A DNA stretch of 64,000 bases from Kazachstania africana CBS 2517. Taxonomy: Eukaryota; Ascomycota; Saccharomycetes; Saccharomycetales; Saccharomycetaceae. Below the pieces are notes generated by a model. The model was not told where the DNA came from and made no database searches. It saw nothing but the letters and a program-made list of their open reading frames with translations. Position numbers and translations under genes: made by a program. Within the stretch, counting starts at the first letter, position 1, and every line of letters starts with the position of its first letter. The stretch is from positions 558,001-622,000 of the forward strand of contig NC_018946.1 in NCBI RefSeq assembly GCF_000304475.1, given 5' to 3'. Shown here piece by piece: positions 40,422 to 51,000 of the stretch.

Positions 40422-42509
40422 ATGCTACCTGAGGAGAATGAAGAGCGTAATGTACGAACCGAAAGGAGCTCAAAGGATCAGAATACCTCAAATGTTGACG
40501 CTGGAAGAGTGAAATTGGTTACTAAGCTACTATTAGATTCCAGATACGGTCTTCTCGATGATTTAAATTACGGCAGGAGTGTTTCAGGATCTCTTACCGA
40601 CCCGAATGTACACCCAAATAGGAATTCCTATGAGCCTTCCGGCGTGACGTCGATCAATGATGAACATAATTCAAAGGAAGCCTTAAATATTGGACCTATT
40701 AAAAGTAATGTGGGCGGGAAAAATCATATCAACCTCTTTACAGATAATAATGAGGTGCAGGGAAATAGCCATACTGAATCTGACACGAGGTTCCTCAGTA
40801 GTAAACTAGCAGGTGTCCTCTCAAAACAAATAGCTGAGACGAAAAATGCAATCCAACCACTCGCTGTACCGAAATCTACTAGGTTAAAGGCAGAAAAGGT
40901 AAAAATATACCTGGATTTCTATTACACGTTGATTGCTAGGTGTGTCTCGGTGGGTGAAGAGGATATCGAACATAAGGGTGTTGAAGGTGTATATAATCCT
41001 TTACAAACTATCAGGAATAGAAGACTAAGAAAAAAAACGGGCTACGACTTAAATACAAGAAAGCTATCTTTTTATAAGACTCCAATTATTGCAATACTTC
41101 AATTCTCAAAATCAAATCCTCACAGAAAAAAATATAAATGGTTCGTCGACGTCAATGAGAAATATGGCGACATAACATGGAGAACAAGTCACTGGCCCGA
41201 TTTACTTGACCCGGATGGGAACCTATGGTTTGGTGCTTCTCATGAGAAAAAGAGAAAAAAGAAGAAGAGTAAACATGCTGTTATTCCTCATCACTCTACT
41301 CACCGTTATCATCATCATCATCATCACCGCCATGAAAATGATAAAGACGATGAATTATCTTTAAATAGTGAAAGTTCAAAGGAGGTAATGAAAAGTAATG
41401 AAGAAGGCATGAAGCATTTGAAAGTTTATCATAGCAGCAAATCAAGCGCAACCAGCAGTGATTCTCAATTAGAACGTAAACATTCGAATGAATGTTCTGG
41501 TACTCCATTCAAGAATATTCATGATCATGCATCCTCTGATGATAGTAATGAGAGCACTGCAAAATCCAACGGGAAGAGCCGTCTTGACAAAATTATCAGC
41601 AAGACTGCCAAAAGGTCTAAAAGATGGTCATCGCGGTCACCAAATAAAACCGCAGAGAACAGTGTAGAACCGTTAAATTTGAACATGGGAGCGAATAAAA
41701 GCGGCACCGCAGCGGGAACAGATGTCTACTTAAATAGCACCAAATATGTTACCCCTACGGAGGCCAAACATTCACGACAAAGATCAAATCTACTAGACGA
41801 CATACCAATCCAGACAATTAAACAACGTCACCAACAATATAGCAGCGATGAGAATAATGCAGAGGAAAACGGTAATAGTGGGACTGAAGGAAGCATGAAA
41901 GGCCGTTATACAGGTCTTGATTCTTCATTTATACCCCCAGCGCATGAACTTTCCGACTATGATATACCAATAGATCCTCAACTATTAAAGTACTGGCATG
42001 ACACAAGATATATTATTAGTACTATAGCTGTTATGAAACATAGAAGGGAAACGCATGATATAGTGAAAAAGAAGATGTTGAAATTAAGAAACGAAAATAC
42101 GCATATTAATACCGATGCCACTGATAAGAACATCACTGAAACTCATGCAATTATCAACACATATAATAAAGAAATGGAAAGGGTTTTAAAAATAGGAAAC
42201 GACTGGACATCAAAGTTGCTAAACGATTATTCTATTAGAATTGAATCGTTGATTTCATCCAGTGACAGAATATTAAGTGATATCAATACCACTTTAACTT
42301 TGAAATTAAAGTTATTTCAGGAAAACACAGAAAGGTTTAATAATCTAAAGGTAATGAAAACACCGAAGTTAACCAAAGTTGTTTATCGACTTTTAGAATT
42401 CATAATTGTTGGATTACTGTGGTGGATCTGGCTTGTTGTTAGTTTATTAAGAGAAATTAAGCATGGTTTATTACTTCTTATCAAATTATTAAAATGGACG
42501 TTGTGGTAA
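40422..42509 (+). CDS. MTC4: Mtc4-like protein with C-terminal membrane segment
   Basis: Orthologue of S. cerevisiae Mtc4 (YBR255W), identified through synthetic defects with cdc13-1 and of unknown biochemical role. The 695-residue length equals that of S. cerevisiae (694). Middle sections rich in Ser/Lys/Asn include a His run near 293-305. Conserved segments are KIYLDFYYTLIARCVSVGEE and TGYDLNTRKLSFYKTPIIAI, with KYKWFVDVNEKYGDITWRTS. The C-terminus has helical coiled coil, then a Trp/Leu-rich hydrophobic segment (IVGLLWWIWLVVSLL), suggesting tail insertion into a membrane. Placement between TRS20 and RCF3 confirms the assignment. Confidence 0.9.
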   Translation: MLPEENEERNVRTERSSKDQNTSNVDAGRVKLVTKLLLDSRYGLLDDLNYGRSVSGSLTDPNVHPNRNSYEPSGVTSINDEHNSKEALNIGPIKSNVGGKNHINLFTDNNEVQGNSHTESDTRFLSSKLAGVLSKQIAETKNAIQPLAVPKSTRLKAEKVKIYLDFYYTLIARCVSVGEEDIEHKGVEGVYNPLQTIRNRRLRKKTGYDLNTRKLSFYKTPIIAILQFSKSNPHRKKYKWFVDVNEKYGDITWRTSHWPDLLDPDGNLWFGASHEKKRKKKKSKHAVIPHHSTHRYHHHHHHRHENDKDDELSLNSESSKEVMKSNEEGMKHLKVYHSSKSSATSSDSQLERKHSNECSGTPFKNIHDHASSDDSNESTAKSNGKSRLDKIISKTAKRSKRWSSRSPNKTAENSVEPLNLNMGANKSGTAAGTDVYLNSTKYVTPTEAKHSRQRSNLLDDIPIQTIKQRHQQYSSDENNAEENGNSGTEGSMKGRYTGLDSSFIPPAHELSDYDIPIDPQLLKYWHDTRYIISTIAVMKHRRETHDIVKKKMLKLRNENTHINTDATDKNITETHAIINTYNKEMERVLKIGNDWTSKLLNDYSIRIESLISSSDRILSDINTTLTLKLKLFQENTERFNNLKVMKTPKLTKVVYRLLEFIIVGLLWWIWLVVSLLREIKHGLLLLIKLLKWTLW

Positions 42510-42564
42510 AACATTAAATTATATATTCATGTTTATTACGTACTTATAAAAATGATTCGATAGC

Positions 42565-42990
42565 TTAATCAGTATTAGTAGTACTTCGTGTTATTGCTTC
42601 TTCTTCTAGAAATATCCCCCTGTCTGCGGCCTCATCTAATAACTTACCTCTTCTCTGAAGCTCTTGAGAATAGTAGTTTTGTTGAAATATTATCAATTGT
42701 TTGTCGGCCCTAAACACCATGCCCATGGATATCCATGAACAATGATAGAATACACGTACCGGCAATCTTACGGTTCTATATATGGAAGAAAACTTTCGCA
42801 GTAAGAGGCCAGTTGTAATGCTAATCAAACCACCTTGAAAAGCACCAATACATGAAGCAACTGCTATCTTAAAAGCAATGTGTTAGTAAATACCCCTTAA
42901 TAGGCGAATTGCAACAACTAATCATACTTGTTTGGTAAGTTCTTTAACAGTAGCCTGACTATAATGAATGGGTTGGACGTGATCACGCAT
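42565..42990 (-). CDS. RCF3: Rcf3-type respiratory supercomplex factor, two exons
   Basis: Small mitochondrial inner-membrane protein related to the Rcf2 N-terminus and associated with cytochrome oxidase supercomplexes. Exon 1 is 42928-42990 (MRDHVQPIHYSQATVKELTKQ) and exon 2 is 42565-42867, giving 121 residues. The intron 42868-42927 (60 bases) starts GTATGA, has a perfect TACTAAC (42882-42888 on the complement) and ends TTTTAAG. The phase is 0. Exon 2 begins IAVASCIGAFQGGLISITTG, a membrane segment, followed by an Arg-rich loop and a second hydrophobic stretch. S. cerevisiae YBR255C-A is, to my knowledge, also intron-containing and lies at the same place. It is convergent with MTC4, 55 bp apart. 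Confidence 0.85.
42868..42927 (-). other. Spliceosomal intron in RCF3
   Basis: 60-base intron: 5' site GTATGA, branch point TACTAAC, 3' site AAG. Without removal the frame stops at once, because GTATGA contains TGA in the shifted reading and the region ahead of exon 2 lacks an ATG in frame. Confidence 0.85.
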
Positions 42991-43311
42991 TACTCAAAAC
43001 ATAGTCTTCAAACGTCTTGTTCATAGCTATAGATAGTATAAAAGACTGTATTAGCATGATTTCATGTGCTCCGGATATGAGGCTGTAGCAAAAAATAGCA
43101 AAAACAAAAGAGTTGCTGTGAATTCAGTTTAATGAAAGAAAGAAAAAAACTTGAATAGTATTTACAAATATATGTATATATATATATGAGTTATTCAGTG
43201 CCCAAGTTAGAAGTTAGTACTTTGAGGACTATGTAATGATTAATAGAAGTAGCTCATCTTAAAAAAAGAGAAAAAAGACCATTTTTCTTTTTCATGAAAA
43301 ATAGAATAGCT
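42991..43311. other. Spacer between RCF3 start and STS1 end
   Basis: RCF3 promoter region. It contains a TATATATATATA tract near 43174-43187 and an isolated TACTAAC heptamer on the complement (about 43210) with no matching splice pair, judged fortuitous. Confidence 0.4.
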
Positions 43312-44361
43312 TTATCGATTTCGATTATTTGCAACTGAACTTAGCAAGTCTGCGTTTGTCGCAGTATTTGATAGGTCCCCAACGGTAGTACTTAAATCTA
43401 GGGATTTGAATAGTACAACTGGCCTATTTAGCATTCCATTTGATAATTCATTATAATAGTGCAACTTATTCATCCATTCAACGAGTACTGATTTATCATT
43501 GATAGTAATGACAGTATCTTTGATTGCATGCTCGATTAAGCTGCACCAAATAAAAGAAAGTTGCTCTAAACATTTATCATAATAATAATTATTACTTGGT
43601 AATTGAAATCTAGGTAAATTTAGAACCATTTCAGTGCAATTATCGACAAAATTGAACGATTCGTGTAAATTATTAACGATTGGAGGAATATTATTAAGGA
43701 CAAAATCAATGAGGCAGTTTAAAAACTCTAGAATATAAGGCTTTAGTCGGACAAATGCGTAATCATCTAACTTATTATTCTTCATGTCATTATAGAAATC
43801 CTTGCTGTAGGGAATATTCTCGAACAGTTCAGTTAACTTGGCTTTTAAATGTTCCAAACACTTTTCGTAACTTAAATTGGATGAACTTATCTTTGAGTTT
43901 ATAAACTGAGTTATTTGCGGATCATTTAATTTTACTAGATCCAAAAGTATATTTTGTAATTGTTGTTTTTCCATGAATTCGATTCCTCTTTGTATGGGCA
44001 ATTCTTGACCTTTGATTATCGTTGAAATATTGTATTTTCTCTTCGATACCATATATTTTCTGGTATTATTATTATTATGATTGTTATTTGTTGATTCACT
44101 AATATTTTGTGCTTCTTCATTTTTGTCATCGTTCGTTAAATCCAACCTCCTCTTCTGTCTATTATTATCCTGTGTTTGTGAATTACTCTTATTATAATAT
44201 AAGGATTCGTTATCATATGAATTATCAGAACTCCTCATCAAACTTAGAGAAGAAGTTGGGATGTTATCAGTGGTTCTGTTATCATTATTATTCTCATGAA
44301 TCGAACTAAAACCCCAGGAGAACCCCATGTCCTGAGCAGTTATTGTTGTATTCCTGGTCAT
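43312..44361 (-). CDS. STS1: Sts1/Cut8 nuclear proteasome tether
   Basis: Cut8-family factor that binds importin alpha (Srp1) and localises proteasomes to the nucleus. The 349-residue product (S. cerevisiae 319) has a basic, Asn-rich N-terminal third with a KRRLDL-type nuclear signal. From about residue 115 the conserved Cut8 helical bundle follows: GQELPIQRGIEFMEKQQLQ, NKLDDYAFVRLKPYILEFLN, then NNYYYDKCLEQLSFIWCSLI and LVEWMNKLHYYNELSNGML. A second ATG at 44328 (MGFSWGFSS) aligns with the S. cerevisiae start, so the first 11 residues may be untranslated or an extension. In S. cerevisiae it lies on chromosome IX (YIR011C), not beside RIB5. Confidence 0.95.
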   Translation of the reverse strand: MTRNTTITAQDMGFSWGFSSIHENNNDNRTTDNIPTSSLSLMRSSDNSYDNESLYYNKSNSQTQDNNRQKRRLDLTNDDKNEEAQNISESTNNNHNNNNTRKYMVSKRKYNISTIIKGQELPIQRGIEFMEKQQLQNILLDLVKLNDPQITQFINSKISSSNLSYEKCLEHLKAKLTELFENIPYSKDFYNDMKNNKLDDYAFVRLKPYILEFLNCLIDFVLNNIPPIVNNLHESFNFVDNCTEMVLNLPRFQLPSNNYYYDKCLEQLSFIWCSLIEHAIKDTVITINDKSVLVEWMNKLHYYNELSNGMLNRPVVLFKSLDLSTTVGDLSNTATNADLLSSVANNRNR

Positions 44362-44928
44362 GGAGAATATTCTATTTTTAAAATATAGTTAAAAACTTTG
44401 TAAAGAACAAAAGAGCAAAAAATTTTGAGACAGAAAACCAAAGAAAACTTTTGAGTTAAAAAATAGACTAAAGACTAACTCACTAATGGCCTGTAATGCT
44501 TATTTTATTGCTTGCTTCTCAAGAACGATGGTGAAGAACCCAGGTGGTGAAAAGAAGCTCTTATTATTAGATGGACGAAAAGAATATTCCATGAAAAAAA
44601 AAAGAGAAATGTTACCCGCTCGTTCTCAGAAAAGTGTCAGTGACAGTAAAGCCAAATTGAATTATTAGTGGTTACGCTGCCAATAGTATTACCAGCCAGT
44701 AGTGTCACAAACTACTAGTATTACTGAAGACGACCCTGATACGGTCGATGTGATTAGAATACTTTTTAGGTGTACGTTAGTTATTTATCTATTACTGTGG
44801 GATGGCTAGTGTCAACATTGGAATTTTAAGTACGAAATTAAGCGTCATAGCACAGTTTCTTGTTCATAAACTAAGAGGTTACGGTTTTAGATAAAGATAT
44901 CGTATTTTGGGAGTATATCATAATAAGA
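44362..44928. other. Spacer upstream of STS1
   Basis: Non-coding by eye; a 60-codon open frame at 44486-44668 has no recognisable features. TTACCCG at about 44615 matches the core of a Reb1 site and could mark the STS1 promoter (inference). Confidence 0.4.
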
Positions 44929-45672
44929 TTATAGTAAATTATCTACATAAAATTTTATACTGAAAAATGGACATTCATCTGCTGACGTACTTCCCTCATT
45001 GTTGCACCCACCTCCACCTACTTCAAATTTAGTTTCTTCTTCCCAAGCACCCCTACTCACACTTCTCAGAACTTTTGTAATTTCTTTATACATTATTGGA
45101 GAGAGTAGATTGCATAAATTCTCGAATCTTTTATAAAATACTGTAATTATCTTGGTTTTATCTGAAAACGAATTTTGCTTTGCTAAGTCCAAAGCAATTG
45201 GTCGTGTATTTTTGGATAAAACATCAAGAGTAACAGTATTGATGCATATGGACTCTTTGATATTTGAGTGATTAGAAAAAGTGTTGGACCAATCGAAAAA
45301 AACACAGCGACGTTGCCCTTCTTGTGCAAAAGTTATTCTTTCTTTCAAAAAATCCTGGAAATTAATTGCTCTTTCAGTATTTGGAAATATAATATCATCT
45401 GGAAGATAATGGACTAGGTCTTCTAGTATTACAATTCCCTTTGATAATTGATCCAGCCCAGTCAAAATTGAAAATAAAGATAAAGAAATGAAAGCTAAAA
45501 CGTTAAAAAAACATGAAACCGTCGCAAAAGGTGGCAAAACAGCGCCAGTGCACGTAAGAACAGTACCAGCTATCGTTACCAATGCAGTTGAAAGTAATAG
45601 CATATATTCTTCAAAGTGTTCTGGTTTTGTGTTTGCTGCATTGCTGAAAAATATCGTTTCATTGTAATGCAT
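44929..45672 (-). CDS. Unrecognised protein with two membrane segments
   Basis: 247 residues, ATG at 45672. I do not recognise a family. Residues about 24-72 form two hydrophobic segments separated by a Pro-Pro turn (LLLSTALVTIAGTVLTCTG, then ATVSCFFNVLAFISLSLFSI), a helical hairpin. The rest is soluble and mixed, with an acidic LEDLVHYLPDDIIFPNTERA section, and ends in a Gly/Cys-containing tail. Codon use looks like that of neighbouring genes, and the frame is long and uninterrupted, which argues for a real gene. It lies downstream of RIB5 on the same strand, where S. cerevisiae has no such gene. It could be a lineage-specific, fast-evolving membrane protein. Confidence 0.65.
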   Translation of the reverse strand: MHYNETIFFSNAANTKPEHFEEYMLLLSTALVTIAGTVLTCTGAVLPPFATVSCFFNVLAFISLSLFSILTGLDQLSKGIVILEDLVHYLPDDIIFPNTERAINFQDFLKERITFAQEGQRRCVFFDWSNTFSNHSNIKESICINTVTLDVLSKNTRPIALDLAKQNSFSDKTKIITVFYKRFENLCNLLSPIMYKEITKVLRSVSRGAWEEETKFEVGGGGCNNEGSTSADECPFFSIKFYVDNLL

Positions 45673-45824
45673 GACTGTTCTTATTTTTACTCAATAATAT
45701 CTTTTCCTCTATGGATACTTAATCGAGAATTTTCAGTAACTTCAACTTTATAATTTGTCGGAAACGCTCTTTGTGTCACCTTATATATTATTCTTATACA
45801 CATATATGCTATTTGACATCTTAC

Positions 45825-46535
45825 TCATTTCTTGTCCATATATTTTTTAATTCTTTCGTCGACGATTTTAGAAATGACTTTATTCAAAGCACTGTTTTCG
45901 TTTTCGATTTGGTTTTCTAACGTTAATAATATTTGCTTTTCGATTATCTTACCTGTTAAGTCAACTTCTATATTAACTTCACCACCAATTGCTTTCAATG
46001 GCATTATAACATTTTGTTGAGTATGTTTTATCATGCTTATATAGAAAATATCATCTTTATCAACATTCGTTATGGTCAATGAAGTACCATCGATGCAAAT
46101 GAAACCTTTTTCAACGATGTACTTATTGTATTGAGAATCTCTTAATTTGAATCCAAATATGATGGAATTACCTTCATTTTCTTTCGAAACAATAGTTGCC
46201 ACAGTATCCACGTGACCTTGGACATAGTGACCACCAAATCTGACATCCTGAGATACTGCTCTTTCTAAATTAACTTTTGAGTTATTTATCCATGATGAAA
46301 CATTTGTTCTCTTAATAGTTTCTGGAGAAATTCCAACCTTGAAGACATCCTCTGAAAATTCAGTAACGGTGAGACAGATACCATTGATGGCAATAGAATC
46401 ACCAATATGACAATCATTCAAAATTTTACTTGCATCAGTTATTGTGATTGAAACACCTTGTCCACCACTTTCACTATCGTCATATGGTTTATATTCTTTC
46501 ACTGTACCAATAGCCTCAACAATACCAGTAAACAT
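45825..46535 (-). CDS. RIB5: Riboflavin synthase alpha subunit
   Basis: Dismutates two 6,7-dimethyl-8-ribityllumazine molecules into riboflavin and the pyrimidinedione, the last step of riboflavin synthesis. The 236-residue protein (S. cerevisiae 238) has the invariant N-terminus MFTGIVEAIG and two lumazine-binding repeats (about 1-100 and 101-205). Repeat 1 has IGDSIAINGICLTVTEF and repeat 2 has GHYVQGHVDTVATI and EKGFICIDGTSLTITNV. All expected motifs are present. Confidence 0.97.
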   Translation of the reverse strand: MFTGIVEAIGTVKEYKPYDDSESGGQGVSITITDASKILNDCHIGDSIAINGICLTVTEFSEDVFKVGISPETIKRTNVSSWINNSKVNLERAVSQDVRFGGHYVQGHVDTVATIVSKENEGNSIIFGFKLRDSQYNKYIVEKGFICIDGTSLTITNVDKDDIFYISMIKHTQQNVIMPLKAIGGEVNIEVDLTGKIIEKQILLTLENQIENENSALNKVISKIVDERIKKYMDKK

Positions 46536-46875
46536 TTTTAAGGCGAGTATGTTGGGGTGGGAGAAGATGTAATCCTAGTTCAATTGAAAGATCGACTTTT
46601 CTAATAGTGATAATCAATTATTTTTTGATGAGCTTATATAGCCTGCACTAGAAATTTCAAATAAAACGGCATCTCGGAATCACTGAAAAATCATTATGTA
46701 ATAGCATTAGTAATAAATTGAAGTGACAAAAAATCGACGCTTATTGCTTAGAGCTTGTTGGAGGCTTGGATTATGGTTTGCTTGGAGTTTAATTGTACTA
46801 TGACCCAGGACAATGGTGAAAAAGAATACTAATGCGTATTCTAACTACATCAAGTTTAAGAAAATTTAAAAAAAC

Positions 46876-46947
46876 CTCCGCGACGGGGAATTGAACCCCG
46901 ATCTGGCACGCGACAAGCGCCCATTCTCACCATTAAACTATCGCGGA
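46876..46947 (-). tRNA. tRNA-Asp (anticodon GTC)
   Basis: 72-base cloverleaf on the minus strand. The acceptor TCCGCGA pairs with TCGCGGA and is followed by G. The D arm is TAGTTTAATGGTGAGA, the anticodon stem-loop GCGCTTGTCGCGTGC with anticodon GTC, and the T arm ATCGGGGTTCAATTCCCCGT. Nearly identical to the S. cerevisiae tRNA-Asp. No intron. The complement has a T-run just past the 3' end. Confidence 0.97.
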
Positions 46948-48052
46948 TCCCATTATGGGTTGTTGATTTCTGATATTCGCTACATACTCACCATGATTAC
47001 TGTCAACAACACACCAATTGAGGCCACGACAGTACTGTTTATATATGCCTTCCAGGCTTAGACACATATGAAGAAGGAAAAATAAGGGAATTCGCGCCAA
47101 CAAAAGTGTTGATAAATGTGATCAATTATCCTCTTATGTTGATGGAGAGCGGTAATGTTGCAAAAGAAGCATTGCAGCGGAGATTAGATATCATTGACCA
47201 AAAGTCGCCTTTTCCTCTCTTGTGAATTGCTAATGATATCCAATGTATTCAGTTTGTATAGTATTTCTAAGATTGATGGTTACTTTGTGAACATCAATGT
47301 TTATGTTTGCTGCTCCTAAGAGTTGAGCTGTGATTGGTTCAAGCGGCCTAAAAGCGACACTAAATAAAATAATGGAGTGCAAAGAATAAGAGAGTATAAT
47401 TTCTGCATATGTAGATGCAAAAGAAAGGATGGTTTCACGATGTCCATCCTATCATCTCAGAACTGGGCCATACTGTTTTTAATTCAATTAATTTCAGACG
47501 GCTGAGCCAATACAATACTTCTAAAACAAGCAAAAATCCACCCCAACCACTCCTTTTGAGCAATTAAAACCGTGAAAGAATGACACCATCAGCATAACTT
47601 TTCCGGTCCCATTTCATAAATTCGAAAGACAGCTAGTTTGAAACAGCGACAAGAACCATACAAAAATACCACAAAACAAACGCCAGAATATCATAATCAA
47701 GATCAACACATTGAGCTAGGATCTTAAATTGCTGCTGCCCATCCAGTTGGCAATCTTCCGTCTGTCATCCAACGGATACAAAATCACGTGCTAATTTGCA
47801 CTCTGGAGGCTCTTGTGGCGTGCGGCTTTTTCTTCGGAACATCAATTTTGTTCGAGAGAGTCAACTGAAATTTGTGAAATCCTCGAGCAAATTGACATTC
47901 GTCATACTATCTCTTGAGCGAATATGATCATATTGATATATATATGGAGGGTTGCAAGTTAATAGTTTTTGCTTCTTTAGTTCCTTTGCTTCCTTTGAAT
48001 TCGTTTTTTATGTCTTTTCAACTCTGTAAGAAAGGGATAATCGCAATATCAA
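46948..48052. other. 1.1 kb spacer, MET10 promoter side
   Basis: No gene is seen. The MET10-proximal half holds the sulfur-type elements listed at 47784-47819 and a TATATATATATGG tract near 47936-47946, about 110 bp before the start. Confidence 0.5.
47784..47819 (+). promoter_or_regulatory. Cbf1 (TCACGTG) and Met31/32-type (TGTGGC) sites of MET10
   Basis: TCACGTG at 47784-47790, followed 23 bp later by TGTGGC at 47814-47819, lies about 235-270 bp before the MET10 ATG. In S. cerevisiae, sulfur assimilation promoters pair a Cbf1 site with a Met31/Met32 site to recruit Met4. The arrangement fits MET10 regulation by sulfur limitation (inference from the motifs). Confidence 0.6.
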
Positions 48053-51000
48053 ATGATACTTTCTGAATTTGATGCAAGCCCATTTGGGTCAACCTCAAAC
48101 GCTAAAGCGCTGTCCAAATACGGAACACCCGTCGAAGCTATTTCCTCAGTTATCTACAATAACGTGGATGATATCTTTGTCTATAAGACCTTCTCCGAAG
48201 AAGATTTGTTATACGGGTCTATTAAGAATTGGGCTCACCAAGAGCAAAGCAAACACTTTCAGGAATTAGATATCAGATCTGGTGCTGGCTTATCACCACT
48301 TGGTTTTGCTAGCGGTTTGTCTGTGTCAAAACTTGTTGGCATTGTGACACCAGGATATGCTTTACCTTACTTTATTAATACTTTCAATGCAACCAAGCAG
48401 ACAAAATCAAGATTTTTCTTCAACGTGGGTGCGCTGGGCTACAATCAAAAGACTGGTTCTATCACTACTGACTACGTGAGCGCTCTGGATGCCGCATCCA
48501 AATTGGGATTTAACGTAATTTCTCCTATCTCCACTAATGAGGTACAAGCCACAACTTTGTTGTCCTTAGCTGTCGCTAAATTCGGAAATACTGTCGGTAC
48601 TGTTAACTTATTCGATGGGGTTAGTTATTCCAAGTCTATTTTACCAATTACAGAGGATATCTCCAAATATTCTGGCGTCTTTAGAGCATTAGAAAAAGTG
48701 CTTCCACCTAATGCTTCCTTCGACGAAGTTTTGTTCAAATTTAATGAATTAACTGGATTAAGATTATTTAATTTCCATTATTCAGGTAAGCAAGATGTAG
48801 AAACTGTTTTCGTTATTCACGGTTCATTGGAATCTGAACTATTTACACAGATCGCTAAAGATAACGAAAAGATTGGTATTTTATCTGTCAGAGTCCCTAT
48901 ACCATTCGATATTGAAAAATTTGTAACAAAGATTCCAAAAACTACAAAGAGAATTGTTGTTGTTAATCAAACTTTGAGTACTTCCGCACCAACGACGTTA
49001 AAATCACAGGTTTCTGCGGCCTTATTTTATCATGGTAATAAAAATATCATAGTCTCAGAGTTCGTTTACCAACCCGATTTTATCTGGTCACCATTGGCAG
49101 TTGAAAAAATCATTTCATCCTTTGCTCAGGATTTCCAGGCTGTTTGTTCTCCAGAATCAAAAAATTTCATATTTTGGTCTTCTGATAAGAGCGTAAATAT
49201 CAATATTGCTCCTACTTTAGCTGAATTTTTGTCCAATGACAACACAAAGGCTCTCTCTTTAAGGTCCAAATTCGATAATGTTACAAACGCTGGTATTTTC
49301 CAAGCCCAAATCAGTTATGCGCCAAAGGACAATTTTTCATTGATTTCTAATATCGATTTTGCTGATGTCAGCATTGTCGAAGACGTAACTTTGTTGAAAA
49401 AAATTGATGTAAATGCTACCATTAAAAAAGGTGGTTCTATCATCATATTATCGTCGAAGTCTCTAAAAAACCTGAACTTTAGCCAACTTGAAACTTTTAC
49501 CAAGGACCTGGGTATACCTGAATCCTTCTTGGTTGCTGCAATTGAAAACGAAATCAATTTCACTTTTATTGACCTAGAAGCTTTGAATGAACAAGCCATC
49601 GAACTGACCCATATTATTGGGTACACAGTTTTAACCAAATGCTCAAGTGCTTCTCCTGAAAAATCTTCCAAACACGCCATTCAACTTAACATCGATGAAA
49701 CTTCCCTTGAAACTGCTTTATTGAATGCCGTAAAGAATGTGTTTTTTACGAATATTCCAAAAATTGAAGCTACGTCTGAAGAAACAGAAGAGTTACCAAT
49801 CTTCATCACAGAAACTTCATTTACGCCAAATAATAGTGAGATTCAAGGCACAAAGCCAGCCCAAATTTCGAAATCAAAGGAAATCGCCAAAAAATTGGCA
49901 TTTAAGGAAGCATTTGGTCTCGAGAAACATGTAAGACCTGACTTACCTGTCAAGAATTTTATCGTTAAAGTTAAGGAGAACAGACGTGTCACACCCTCTA
50001 ATTATGACAGATACATCTTCCATATTGAGTTCGACATCACTGGTACAGGTTTAAAATACTATATTGGTGAGGCTCTCGGTATCCACGCCAGAAATGACGA
50101 AAAACAGGTTTTGGATTTCTTAATCGGCTATGGATTGAATCCAGAGGACATTGTCTTAGTCCCAAATAAGGATAATTCCGATTTACTCGAATCAAGAACT
50201 GTATTGCATGCATTCACTGAAAATCTAGACCTTTTTGGTAAACCCCCAAAGAAATTTTATGAAACTTTGTCAGAATTTGCTGAAGACGAAAAAGACAAGA
50301 AGAGGCTGCAAGAATTGGTCTCAGCAGAAGGAGCTGTTGAACTGAAAAGATATCAAGATGTTGAATACTATACGTATGCAGACATTTTCCAATTATTCAC
50401 ATCTGCTAGACCTTCGGTAGAACATTTGGTTACAATGATTTCGCCATTGAAGAGAAGAGAATATTCCATTGCCTCATCTCAAAAAGTGCACTCTAATGAA
50501 GTTCACCTGTTAATTGTTGTTGTTGACTGGATTGATAACAGAGGAAGAAAAAGATTTGGTCAAGCATCCAAATTTATTTCGGATCTACAAATTGGACAGG
50601 AAGTTGTCGTCAGTGTTAAACCATCAGTGATGAAGCTACCACCGCTACCATCTCAACCAGTCATTATGAGTGGTTTAGGTACCGGTTTAGCTCCTTTTAA
50701 AGCTATCGTAGAAGAAAAATTGTGGCAAAAACAACAGGGTTACGAAATTGGCGACGTATTCTTATATCTTGGTTCAAGACATAAGAGAGAGGAATATTTA
50801 TATGGTGAGTTATGGGAAGCTTACAAAGATGCTGGAATTATCACTCATATTGGTGCTGCATTCTCTAGAGATCAACCAGAAAAAATTTATATCCAAGACT
50901 GTATTAGGGAGAATCTTGCTGAGTTAAAAACTGCTATGATTGATCAAGAAGGGTCCTTTTATTTATGTGGTCCTACTTGGCCTGTTCCTGATATTACTCA

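Noticed and set aside
43205..43220. Isolated TACTAAC heptamer on the minus strand between RCF3 and STS1
   Set aside because: No donor and acceptor in useful positions for either gene; RCF3 already has its own complete intron.
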